Assembly (NCBI RefSeq): GCF_000382145.1
Contig: NZ_KB907632.1
Location: forward strand, 25,955-89,954
Direction of reading: 5' to 3'
DNA length: 64,000 bases
Source of the DNA: Psychrobacter lutiphocae DSM 21542
GTDB taxonomy: Bacteria > Pseudomonadota > Gammaproteobacteria > Pseudomonadales > Moraxellaceae
Position 1 is the first letter of the stretch, and each line of letters opens with the position of its first letter. Of this stretch, positions 45,828 to 53,961 are shown one piece after another. Under the pieces are notes generated by a model. The model saw only the letters and a list, made by a program, of their open reading frames with translations, made no database searches and was not told the DNA's origin. The position numbers and the translations under genes were made by a program.

Positions 45828-46510
45828 GCATCCAGTCCTTAACCTGCCAAGCCAACAAGCTCTCAAAGCCATTGCCCATTAAAATCAGCATTGGCTTAGC
45901 CGTCATAGCTTTGCTTGTCGTATTAGTCATGGTCAATCTGAATATCAAAAAGTTTGAAACCCACCTAAATACCGGCAAACCTGTGTTATTAGAGCTGGCA
46001 CCGGTTGATCCCAGAGGCTTAATGCAAGGTGATTATATGGCACTTCAATTTGCGCTTGCCGATGACATTTATCAAGCGCTAGAGGAGGCTCACGACTCGC
46101 AACAAGAGATCTCAAACGGTGATGGCATTGCCATTGTCAAACTCGATGAGCATCAGGTTGCTCACTTTGTACGCTTGGCCTCATTTAGTGGCCTAGACCA
46201 TCTCAACACAGACAGCAACACAGACAGCAACACAGACAGCCGTACACACACTTTGCCACCCAATGAAATGCCATTATATTTTCGTATTCGCAATAATCAG
46301 GTGAAATTCGCTACCAACGCCTTCTTCTTTCAAGAAGGACACGCCAAAGATTATGAAAGCGCAGAATATGGCTTGTTTCGGGTCAATGACAAAGGCGAAC
46401 CGCTACTTACGGACATGGTCAATGCTGAGTTTGAAATCATCGAAGCTAGCACAGCCAATAATGATACGGGTAACGATATGGATGACGAGGCGAATACAAC
46501 ATCAAACTAA
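45824..46510 (+). CDS. GDYXXLXY domain protein
   Basis: A 228-residue membrane-anchored protein with one N-terminal helix (about 24-44) and the GDYXXLXY motif, here GLMQGDYMALQF near 65-76, where the usual final Y is F. The domain is found next to DUF2157 proteins and both are coupled here by a four-base overlap. Function is unknown; export or cell-envelope role is suggested by the anchor. The middle contains NTDSNTDSNTDS, from a 12-base tandem repeat at 46206-46240. The C-terminus is acidic and polar. Confidence 0.82.
   Translation: MSIQSLTCQANKLSKPLPIKISIGLAVIALLVVLVMVNLNIKKFETHLNTGKPVLLELAPVDPRGLMQGDYMALQFALADDIYQALEEAHDSQQEISNGDGIAIVKLDEHQVAHFVRLASFSGLDHLNTDSNTDSNTDSRTHTLPPNEMPLYFRIRNNQVKFATNAFFFQEGHAKDYESAEYGLFRVNDKGEPLLTDMVNAEFEIIEASTANNDTGNDMDDEANTTSN
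46206..46240 (+). repeat. 12-base tandem repeat coding NTDS
   Basis: Three copies of AACACAGACAGC, coding NTDS-NTDS-NTDS. Frame-neutral. Confidence 0.9.
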
Positions 46511-46562
46511 GAAAACGTTTTACCTTTTAAATAGAGGTTTAACCTGACACACACAACAGAGC

Positions 46563-47100
46563 CTAGCGAAACGCCTGCCAGTACTGATTCAACGCGTCAA
46601 TCTTGGCAAAGCACAATAACGGCATGGCATCTTTGATTTGCGCCTCTGTCCAAAACCACCACTGCTCGACTGGCAATAGTTGCCCCGTCACCAACCGTCA
46701 CACCCGGCATAATCATCGCCTCAGAACCAATCCAAACATCGTTGCCAATGACCGTGTCGACTGCCCGCTAAAAGCCATCAATGGCCTCTACAAAGTTTTC
46801 GTTGTCTTGATAAAAGAAGGGAAACGTGGTGACCCAAGACGCCTGATGGCCTTGATTACCCGCCATCATAAACACCGCACCAGAGCCAATGGAACAATAA
46901 CGACCCATGATAAGTTTGTCGACATCGTCTCTGTCTGGCGCCAAATAGCGGGCACAATCATCAAAGCTGTGACCATGATAATAGCCCGAATAATAGCTGT
47001 GCTCACCGACAATAATATTAGGATTAGTAACCTGCGCCTTTAGCGGTATGCCCTTAAAAGGGCTTTCGAAATAGTTGTCATCGTGGCTATGGCTACTCAC
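46563..47100 (-). pseudogene. CatB-type (xenobiotic/hexapeptide) acetyltransferase, disrupted
   Basis: A left-handed beta-helix O-acetyltransferase of the CatB/Vat type (about 210 residues when intact). The N-terminal part reads [46 protein letters not shown], as in CatB. Two lesions are present: an in-frame TAG after EAIDGF (near 46770), and a deletion of about 30 residues after DGATIASRA, beyond which the C-terminus ([18 protein letters not shown]...YWQAF) continues in another frame. Starts at GTG 47100, with AGGAGGG upstream; a TTG at 47106 is also possible. It therefore cannot encode a full enzyme. Such genes confer acetylation of chloramphenicol or streptogramins, but no resistance can be inferred. 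Confidence 0.8.
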
Positions 47101-47207
47101 GGTCAAATCCCTCCTGATGTCTTATAAATTTATCTGTACCGTATTTATTACAGATAAAATCGAGTATATTTAGAGCCACCATTAGTTTCAAACTTTAGGA
47201 AAAATAA

Positions 47208-47513
47208 ATGAACCTCAACTTAAGCAGCTTAGGTCTCATACTGGCATTAATCTCTATGATTGGACAAATCTGGGAGCTGGTGCTGATGTGGAAAAAAAAG
47301 GAATTTTCACTCTTTGGATTAAGCCTTTTATTTATTGTTGCTGGTAGTTTTTATCAAGTATTAGGGCTTGCTTTACTGGTGATTAAAATCATCTTTTATT
47401 CACGTTATTGGTCTGACAAAAGCATACGCAAGCCTTTGTATCTGCAATTGATTCCTATGCTAGTCGCCTTGATTTTGTTTGGCATTATGCTGACGCTCGC
47501 CTCGGGTATGTAG
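47208..47513 (+). CDS. Small membrane protein, unknown function
   Basis: A 101-residue protein with three predicted membrane helices (about 7-27, 38-60, 77-97), with a positive loop (KSIRKPLYLQ) between the last two. Not matched to a family I know. A sharp start, ATGAACCTCAAC, has AGGAAAAATAA upstream as a ribosome site. It is followed by a 900-base non-coding mosaic. Confidence 0.6.
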   Translation: MNLNLSSLGLILALISMIGQIWELVLMWKKKEFSLFGLSLLFIVAGSFYQVLGLALLVIKIIFYSRYWSDKSIRKPLYLQLIPMLVALILFGIMLTLASGM

Positions 47514-47546
47514 GATGCGCAGTATTGATTGGCGTAGCGGTTGTGA

Positions 47547-47580
47547 TGTGGCTGGCGTAGAGGAACGACACCCAGCGAAT
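47547..47580 (+). repeat. 34-bp direct repeat D1
   Basis: TGTGGCTGGCGTAGAGGAACGACACCCAGCGAAT-type sequence that recurs as D2 at 47955-47988 with one mismatch (33 of 34). Non-coding in both places. Confidence 0.85.
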
Positions 47581-47613
47581 CATATATTTTCAGTATATCC
47601 ACATCCAACATAT

Positions 47614-47766
47614 GTTAGAGCCAATCCCGCCATCCGCTCATATCTTGGCTTGCACAGGGGCAGGCGCTACCGGCTAGCGCCATTCCTGCGCCACGAGACT
47701 GCCCCTAGCCAAGCGCCTGCAACCCTGTGCTTTACCAAGGATACCCGCTACTGTCGGGGCTAAACC
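47614..47766 (+). other. Structured non-coding element, copy 1 (covarying hairpin)
   Basis: A 153-base non-coding element whose ends match copy 2 (48031-48185, inverted). It contains a long stem: 47652-47668 (GCACAGGGGCAGGCGCT) pairs with 47712-47730, 17 bp with a two-base AA bulge. A second, inner helix pairs GGCTAG (47672-47677) with CTAGCC (47705-47710). Shared framework flanks both copies (GTTRGAGCCAATCCCGCCAT at the start, GGATACC(C)GCTACTGTCG near the end). Family not recognised. Confidence 0.7.
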
Positions 47767-47954
47767 CCGTCTTATGACCACATTCAAGGCATAAACAACA
47801 AATCCAGCCCCAGCCCTGAGAAGCGTTGATAAAAGCTCTGGAGGAGATTTTTAGCTTTGCAAGAGCCAAGCTGTGCTTGGCTAACAGATAAAGGAAGGGA
47901 GCAAAGCCTTGTGTGAGTTATAGCATGGTGTGTGGTGTAGGCTGGTATGGCGAT

Positions 47955-47988
47955 TGTGGCTGGCGTAGAAGAACGACACCCAGCGAAT
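47955..47988 (+). repeat. 34-bp direct repeat D2
   Basis: Second copy of D1 with a single G-to-A change. It lies between the two structured elements, so the order is D1, copy 1, D2, inverted copy 2. The stretch 47767-47954 holds no convincing gene. Confidence 0.85.
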
Positions 47989-48030
47989 GTGGATTTTGGG
48001 ATTTTCACCGTGAGTGTGAATTGAAGGTGC

Positions 48031-48185
48031 GGTTTAGCCTCGACAGTAGCGGTATCCTGCTGAGGTCAATGGCGATGCGGACTGTGGCTAGGGGCAGTGT
48101 CGAGGTAACAGCAATGCACTTAGCCACGATAGTCCGCACGCCATGAGCAAGGCAGATACAAGCGAATGGCGGGATTGGCTCCAAC
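48031..48185 (-). other. Structured non-coding element, copy 2 (covarying hairpin, inverted)
   Basis: Inverted 155-base partner of copy 1 with the same framework, different stem sequence. Outer stem: ATGGCG-A-TGCGGACT (48069-48083) pairs with AGTCCGCA-CGCCAT (48131-48144), 14 bp with a one-base bulge. Inner stem: TGGCTA (48085-48090) with TAGCCA (48121-48126). The stems keep base-pairing although almost every position differs from copy 1. Confidence 0.7.
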
Positions 48186-48237
48186 TTTTAAGCTTAAAAC
48201 TTCCACAGCCCAACATAAAAAGCTAATGTCTAAGCAC

Positions 48238-48274
48238 AAAAAAAGCACCCGATATGCATAACGGGTGCTTTTTA
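48238..48274. terminator. Terminator after the guaA fragment
   Basis: AAAAAGCACCCG and CGGGTGCTTTTT, 12 bp around ATATGCATAA. It follows the truncated guaA copy on the minus strand; the intact guaA has no such terminator. This suggests that the truncated copy sits at the original guaA 3' end. Confidence 0.85.
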
Positions 48275-48400
48275 TTAACAAACTCTTCTAGGGTGATTCA
48301 AAGAGGCGTTTAGTGCAAGGAAGGTGAGCGCAAATTGCACATCAAGTGCATTAAGCGAGCCTGACACCGCAATAAATGCCTATTTGATTCAACCTGTCAA

Positions 48401-48819
48401 TTATTCCCACTCAATCGTCGCCGGCGGCTTGCTCGACACATCATAAGTCACACGAGATACGTCTTTGATTTCGTTCATGATACGGTTACTGACCGTCTCG
48501 ATTAGCTCGTATGGCAGATGCGCAAAACGGGCCGTCATAAAGTCGATGGTTTCAACCGCACGTAGCGCAATTACCCACGCATAACGGCGACCGTCACCGA
48601 CCACGCCCACAGATTTGACAGGGGTGAATACCGCAAAGGCTTGTGCTGTCTTTTCATACCAGCCTGAACGCTCAAGTTCTTGCATAAAGATAGCATCGGC
48701 TTGACGCAAGATGTCTGCATATTCTTTTTTGACTTCGCCCAAGATGCGCACGCCTAAGCCTGGACCTGGGAACGGATGACGGTAAATCATTTTGTGCGGT
48801 AAGCCTAAGGCGATGCCCG
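48401..48819 (-). pseudogene. guaA: Duplicated 3' end of guaA
   Basis: Encodes the last ~139 residues of GMP synthetase ([16 protein letters not shown] to [11 protein letters not shown]), identical in protein sequence to the end of the intact copy at 50142-51740. 48426-48799 (374 bases) is identical base for base to 50167-50540; outside that, base differences appear at both edges. There is no start or N-terminal part, so it is a fragment. It ends in TAA, whereas the intact copy ends in TAG. The terminator lies 127 bases further on. It marks one edge of an insertion that includes the TPR gene. Confidence 0.9.
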
Positions 48820-48917
48820 TTTATAAGGCGAGAGATGTTTTGCTGCTTGGGGTTATGAAAATATGATTTTGTCCTAATGTCATTGCAGGAATTAAAGACA
48901 CGCTCTAGATAAAGCTA

Positions 48918-49907
48918 TTATTTTTTTGATCTTTCAGCCCGTTTCTTTTCAATAAGCATTTGTGCTGTTTCATTATCTTCCCACCACTCCCCCATATCTT
49001 GCCAATAAAAATACGCTTGCTCTTTACTATTAACAACCGTACCGTAACTACTATCATGATTCATACCACGCGGCATAGCGTGGCGCTTTTTAAGGATTTC
49101 ATGTGCCACCTTAGGTAGCACCTCCTTACCTTGCTCCCACGCTTGGTCTGCCTTTTGTAAGTCACCTAAGTAGCAATAAGCCAGCGCTTTACCAAAAGCA
49201 ATATTGGCGAAGACATCATCAGGGAAATGCTCACAAACTTTGATGATTTTTTGATAGTCTTCAGTGTACATATACCACTCAACCAATACCTCACGTACTC
49301 CCAAGTTATCATTTGGACATATACTTAACAGTCTCTCTCCCTCTTTACGAGCCTCTTCAAAACAAAGATTATTCGCATAAAGGTTTGCTAACTGAAATAA
49401 AGCCCGCAAAAAAGGACGATTATCTAAAAACTCCCAAGGTATTGTATTCTTCTTCCAATTAAAATTTGTAGGAAAAGACTTTAAGTATAAGCGCATGCAC
49501 TCACGACTACTCATCAAAGCATTAAAAGACTCGTCACACTGTTCATACAAAAAAGCCATATTATAATGGTTCTCTGGAACTGATAAACCTTCGAGCACAT
49601 AACCTTGTGCAACAACAGTGGCTGCATCAATACCATAGGAGTGCAAAGTCTCAATAATAACTTCAAATGCAGACGGTGGCTGAGACTCGATATCAGCTAG
49701 AATCTCATGTTGATAATCTTCCATTACCTGCTGCATGACCTCATCAATATCACGACCTTTTTTAAGCTGCGCTTCTATAATCTCGTGTATCTTTTTAGTA
49801 AATGCGTCTTGCGGATTTTGGGGTGCTTTACCTCTCTTACCGCTTGGAAAGCTAATAACACTATCTTCTAGTTGCCACTGGTTTTGACCCATATGAACTA
49901 ACTTCAT
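48918..49907 (-). CDS. TPR-repeat protein inserted between guaA copies
   Basis: A 329-residue protein from the ATG at 49907 (MKLVHMGQNQW). The preceding GTG frame to 49919 has no ribosome site, but AAGG lies about 11 bases from the ATG. The middle and C-terminal part are helical repeats of tetratricopeptide type (LRALFQLANLYANNLCFEEA, then AFGKALAYCYLGDLQKADQA), suited to protein binding. The start (WQLEDSVISFPSGKRGKAPQNPQ) resembles the ST7-like/SEC-C-associated proteins found in accessory genomes, but I do not assign a family. It is the only gene between the guaA fragment and intact guaA. Confidence 0.65.
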   Translation of the reverse strand: MKLVHMGQNQWQLEDSVISFPSGKRGKAPQNPQDAFTKKIHEIIEAQLKKGRDIDEVMQQVMEDYQHEILADIESQPPSAFEVIIETLHSYGIDAATVVAQGYVLEGLSVPENHYNMAFLYEQCDESFNALMSSRECMRLYLKSFPTNFNWKKNTIPWEFLDNRPFLRALFQLANLYANNLCFEEARKEGERLLSICPNDNLGVREVLVEWYMYTEDYQKIIKVCEHFPDDVFANIAFGKALAYCYLGDLQKADQAWEQGKEVLPKVAHEILKKRHAMPRGMNHDSSYGTVVNSKEQAYFYWQDMGEWWEDNETAQMLIEKKRAERSKK

Positions 49908-50039
49908 ACCATACCCCACCTTAGGTTAAATATTTTAGTTTTAAACACCATTATCATAAGCAAGCACTAATGAAGCGCTCTATTAAAGAACATTCAACAA
50001 CAGATTCGAATCTAAGTCTATTGCAAAATTTCCAGTTCT

Positions 50040-50130
50040 TAATAAAACGCTCGATGAAAATGAATGATAGTGCTACATTAAGTAGGCTGAACGAGTTATA
50101 AGAAGCTAATTGGATTTTTGGTCAGATAGT
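50040..50130. repeat. Degenerate family-B MITE core
   Basis: GTGCTACATTAAGTAGGCTGAACGAG resembles the family-B core (GTACTACTGAAGTAGGCTAAACGAG). Ends are not identifiable. It lies between the TPR gene and the intact guaA. Confidence 0.4.
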
Positions 50131-50141
50131 TTTTTTAAAGA

Positions 50142-51740
50142 CTATTCCCACTCAATAGTCGCCGGTGGCTTGCTCGACACATCATAAGTCACACGAGATA
50201 CGTCTTTGATTTCGTTCATGATACGGTTACTGACCGTCTCGATTAGCTCGTATGGCAGATGCGCAAAACGGGCCGTCATAAAGTCGATGGTTTCAACCGC
50301 ACGTAGCGCAATTACCCACGCATAACGGCGACCGTCACCGACCACGCCCACAGATTTGACAGGGGTGAATACCGCAAAGGCTTGTGCTGTCTTTTCATAC
50401 CAGCCTGAACGCTCAAGTTCTTGCATAAAGATAGCATCGGCTTGACGCAAGATGTCTGCATATTCTTTTTTGACTTCGCCCAAGATGCGCACGCCTAAGC
50501 CTGGACCTGGGAACGGATGACGGTAAATCATTTTGTGCGGCAGACCTAAAGCGATACCCAGTTTGCGCACTTCGTCTTTGAATAGATCACGTAATGGCTC
50601 GACCAGCTCAAACTGTAAGTCGTCTGGCAGACCGCCTACGTTGTGGTGGCTCTTAATCACGTGGGCTTTGCCTTGGTGTGATTTGGCAGATTCGATAACA
50701 TCTGGGTAAATCGTGCCTTGCGCTAAGAATTCAACTGGCTTGCCATCGCTACCTTGGCTGATGTCACGAGCGGCATCAGAGAAGACGTCGATGAAGGTTT
50801 TACCGATAATTTTGCGTTTGGCTTCTGGATCTGACTCGCCAGCCAATGCATCTAAGAAACGTTTTTCGGCATCAACACGCACTACTTTCACGCCCATGTT
50901 TTCGGCGAATACTTGCATCACTTGGTCGCCTTCGTGCAGACGTAATAGACCGTTGTCCACGAAGACACAAGTCAGCTGATCGCCAATGGCTTTGTGCAAT
51001 AATGCGGCAACCACTGAGCTGTCGACACCACCTGATAGACCTAGTAGAACTTGCTTGTCACCGATTTGCTCTTTTAATTGTGCCACACGCATATCGATGA
51101 TGTTATCTGGTGTCCAGTCGCCAGCACAGCCACACACTTGATGCACGAAGCGTGATAGCAACACGTCGCCTTGTAAGGTGTGGGTGACTTCTGGGTGGAA
51201 TTGTAGACCATAGTATTTTTTGTCTTCATTGACCATCACTGCGATTGGACAACTTGGCGTGCTGGCAATAATGTCGAAGCCTTCTGGCGCTTTCACCACT
51301 TTGTCACCATGACTCATCCACACGTGCAAGCGGCTGTGCTCTTGATGCTCATCTTCAAGGCCGTCAAGCAAGGTGCTTGAACTTGTGATATCAATGATAG
51401 CAGCACCAAACTCATGAACGTCACTGGCTTTGACTTCGCCACCGAAGTGATCCGCCATGGCTTGCATGCCGTAGCAAATGCCTAAAATAGGCACTTCTAA
51501 ATCAAATAAAGCTTGGTTGATTTTTGGGCTATTTTCGTCGTGTACGCTCTCAGGACCACCAGATAAGATAACGCCTTTGGCACCAAAATTTTTAATGCGG
51601 TCGCTATCAATATCGTAGGGATACATTTCGCAGAATACACCGGCTTCACGTACACGGCGGGCAATCAGTTGGCTGTATTGTGAGCCAAAGTCGATGATTA
51701 AGATGCGATCTTGTTTGATGGTCGGCTGGTTGTTACTCAT
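50142..51740 (-). CDS. guaA: GMP synthase (glutamine-hydrolysing) GuaA
   Basis: Converts XMP to GMP using glutamine and ATP. It is 532 residues from the ATG at 51740 ([10 protein letters not shown]); a 13-residue longer frame exists without a ribosome site. The glutaminase domain holds the nucleophile Cys in [15 protein letters not shown] near 90 and its His/Glu in LQFHPEVTH near 180. The ATP-PPase loop is [20 protein letters not shown] near 235. The C-terminal dimerisation domain ([14 protein letters not shown]...[10 protein letters not shown]) is the part duplicated at 48.4 kb. The intact gene is complete; it has no terminator directly after it. Confidence 0.95.
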   Translation of the reverse strand: MSNNQPTIKQDRILIIDFGSQYSQLIARRVREAGVFCEMYPYDIDSDRIKNFGAKGVILSGGPESVHDENSPKINQALFDLEVPILGICYGMQAMADHFGGEVKASDVHEFGAAIIDITSSSTLLDGLEDEHQEHSRLHVWMSHGDKVVKAPEGFDIIASTPSCPIAVMVNEDKKYYGLQFHPEVTHTLQGDVLLSRFVHQVCGCAGDWTPDNIIDMRVAQLKEQIGDKQVLLGLSGGVDSSVVAALLHKAIGDQLTCVFVDNGLLRLHEGDQVMQVFAENMGVKVVRVDAEKRFLDALAGESDPEAKRKIIGKTFIDVFSDAARDISQGSDGKPVEFLAQGTIYPDVIESAKSHQGKAHVIKSHHNVGGLPDDLQFELVEPLRDLFKDEVRKLGIALGLPHKMIYRHPFPGPGLGVRILGEVKKEYADILRQADAIFMQELERSGWYEKTAQAFAVFTPVKSVGVVGDGRRYAWVIALRAVETIDFMTARFAHLPYELIETVSNRIMNEIKDVSRVTYDVSSKPPATIEWE

Positions 51741-51975
51741 AGTTGGGTCCAATTGGGTTGATAAAGTCGGGATATGCAAATTTAATGCTAAACAGCAAAT
51801 TTAATATTAAAAAGTGAATAAAAATTTGAATAAATAAGCAGATAACTCAAAAGTGGTTAATAACTGTCTATTTTAACAAGAATCTTAGGGTCAATGGGAA
51901 TTGAGTTTTGTGATAAAGATGAAAAGGTGGCTTCACGCTTATCCCACTCTTTTAATCTATTGATGATAGGCATCA

Positions 51976-52107
51976 AATGTCTAAAATCAGACTAAAATGT
52001 CTAAATTTAGACTTGAATGTCTAAAAAACACCTCAAATGTCTAAAAAGCACCTCAAATGTCTAAAACAGCATGATTAATGTCTAAAACTTAGTCTAAATG
52101 TCTAAAC
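51976..52107 (-). repeat. Seven-copy direct-repeat array with 20-bp period
   Basis: AATGTCTAAA occurs at 51976, 51996, 52016, 52036, 52056, 52077 and 52097, spacing 20, 20, 20, 20, 21, 20, i.e. two turns of DNA. An additional GTCTAAA (52092) and a perfect palindrome GTCTAAATTTAGAC (51999-52012) lie within. It fills the gap between the AlbA_2 gene and guaA, about 240-370 bases before the guaA start. The arrangement suggests a protein-binding array (iteron- or operator-like). No origin or Rep gene is nearby. Confidence 0.9.
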
Positions 52108-52121
52108 TCAACCAATGCTTC

Positions 52122-53762
52122 TTAATCCTTTAGTTTCCAAGTCTTACCTTCTACTGCAATTTTATCTTGCTTACGCAAATCTTGTAGTAAGTTTCGAACT
52201 TTGACTTTTTTTTGTTGTTCAGATAGTACTTCTGGTAACTTATCAAATAAAATATCATCAAACACAGCCCGCTTTACAGGGCCGAAGTCTTCAAGGCATT
52301 TTAAAATAACATCTTTATAATACTGATTATTAAAGCCTTTATTTTTAATATAGCTTGCCATATCATCAGTCTGTTCGGCGATATGTTTGCTAATATGATA
52401 ATTCGGCCTTCTACCCTCAATAAGCTGACGTCCCTTAAGATACTTAGCTTCTGTGTCAGTCAACAGCTTACCTTTTTGAACCTTGTCAAGTAGCATAATA
52501 TCTTCAAGTGATAAGTCATCAGATGATTGTGCTAGCTTTTGAGCATAAGCTAAATCTAAAACCTTACCGTAAATGGTTACCTCAACTTTATTATTGGTTA
52601 AGTCGTATTCAGGTAATGGGAAAAACTTATTACGCTGAATAATAAACATTTTTTTGATGCCACTGCCAATGGTATCTATCATATTCAAGTTAACCATCGC
52701 TTGTACTAAAAACTTATTACGATAGCGATGTTCAGGTGCATCTTCTTTAATAACAGCTTCCACACTGGCAGGGATAAACTTACCTTCATTTTTTATGACT
52801 AACTTACCATCTTCAAACTCAACCAATGTAATACGACCACCTCTGGCATAGTCTTGATGAGCGATGGCATTGTTTAGTGACTCTCGAATCAGATAAGGAT
52901 CATATTGCTCCACTTCTTCAGGAAACAAGGTATTACCCTGCATATAGCGATATTTTAAATTACGAATCTTACCAAAAACCTCATCTACTGCCAGTAGCAA
53001 TGGGCAGGTATAGTGCTCATAATCCTTCTCAATACCCTCTTTATCTTTTAGTATCCAAGTTATTTTTGCAGACGCTGGATTAATAAAGTACTCTGACTCA
53101 CTTTTGCCAAGTAATAAAATTGCCGTTCGAGTAATTTGCCCTTTAAAGGTAAGCTTGGCTTTGTCCAAGAACTGACGATCATCCCAACCTTTGATATCTT
53201 CTATTAACTTTGGATTTTTTTCAGCAAACCTTTGTCGAGCAAAGGCAATGGCATCGGGATCTAAGTCCTCGATGTCAGCATCATGAATGATATGCCGGCT
53301 CCAGTCTGGCTCAAAAGATGCTCGTATCGTTTCAAGCTCATTGATATTTAATGCGCCAAGTGAAGATCCGTCTCGACCATAAAAATGGCCATCAGACGCA
53401 ATAGGCATTCCTTGCGGTGCAGGTGGTATCTGCAACATCAATACTCTGCCATTTGGATGATTGACTTCAAATATATCAGTGAAAGTTACTCGCCCTGTCA
53501 TACGATCAGCCACATCTTTTTTAAGCTTATCTAATACCGCACCATCTAAATAAGCTTGTGTACCAACAATGTTCTTATCATCATTAACCCCTAAAACCAA
53601 CCATGCACACGCCTTTGCTTTTAGATTAGCCTCATTACTTAATGCTGAAAAGTATTTGCACAACTTCTTAAAGTCATACTGTGTTTTAGCTTCTTTGAAC
53701 TCAACAACTTCGTTTTCGTTAGCGTCTAATAGTTCAGATAATTGAATAATGGCATTTAGCAT
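52122..53762 (-). CDS. AlbA_2-domain ATP-binding protein (RecG-like/Schlafen-type)
   Basis: A 546-residue protein with an N-terminal AlbA_2 (Schlafen AAA_4-type) domain: EVVEFKEAKTQYDFKKLCKY near 17, NEANLKAKACAWLVLGVNDDKNIVG near 45, and GHFYGRDGSSLGAL near 135. The middle resembles the HATPase_c_4 group: RESLNNAIAHQDYARGGRITL near 310 and GKLVIKNEGKFIP near 338. The C-terminus has winged-helix-like segments. Members are often called transcriptional regulators or DNA helicase-related and occur in accessory islands and defence loci. The start at 53762 (MLNAIIQL) is preceded by a weak ribosome site. The repeat array lies directly after its stop. Confidence 0.75.
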   Translation of the reverse strand: MLNAIIQLSELLDANENEVVEFKEAKTQYDFKKLCKYFSALSNEANLKAKACAWLVLGVNDDKNIVGTQAYLDGAVLDKLKKDVADRMTGRVTFTDIFEVNHPNGRVLMLQIPPAPQGMPIASDGHFYGRDGSSLGALNINELETIRASFEPDWSRHIIHDADIEDLDPDAIAFARQRFAEKNPKLIEDIKGWDDRQFLDKAKLTFKGQITRTAILLLGKSESEYFINPASAKITWILKDKEGIEKDYEHYTCPLLLAVDEVFGKIRNLKYRYMQGNTLFPEEVEQYDPYLIRESLNNAIAHQDYARGGRITLVEFEDGKLVIKNEGKFIPASVEAVIKEDAPEHRYRNKFLVQAMVNLNMIDTIGSGIKKMFIIQRNKFFPLPEYDLTNNKVEVTIYGKVLDLAYAQKLAQSSDDLSLEDIMLLDKVQKGKLLTDTEAKYLKGRQLIEGRRPNYHISKHIAEQTDDMASYIKNKGFNNQYYKDVILKCLEDFGPVKRAVFDDILFDKLPEVLSEQQKKVKVRNLLQDLRKQDKIAVEGKTWKLKD

Positions 53763-53961
53763 GGTATTCACTTAAATATTTAAGAGTAGAGTTGGTTATG
53801 GATAGCACTTAAATTCGCGCACCTTTATCTTACCTGTGATGGCTGAATAAATAACAATGTTTTTGTAAATAAAGAGCTGATTAATCCAGTAATTCATTTG
53901 CTATGGCAACAGGTTTTGTTATATTGTCTCAATAATAACAAATGGATAGGTTGTATATACT

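Noticed and set aside
46603..47043. 146-residue ORF on the plus strand
   Set aside because: Antisense of the acetyltransferase pseudogene; no ribosome site or family resemblance.
47784..48008. 74-residue ORF on the minus strand in the mosaic region
   Set aside because: It overlaps repeat D2 and lacks a good ribosome site and any family resemblance; composition looks non-coding.
47614..48185. Integron attC sites
   Set aside because: Hairpins with bulges resemble attC, but the ends do not match the GTTRRRY/RYYYAAC core sites and order, the two copies are inverted, and no integrase is present.
51976..52107. CRISPR array
   Set aside because: Repeat is ~10 bases with ~10-base gaps; far too short for a CRISPR repeat and spacer, and no cas genes are present.
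51976..52107. Replication origin with iterons
   Set aside because: No Rep gene, DnaA boxes or AT-rich unwinding region nearby; guaA and a chromosomal context argue against a plasmid origin.
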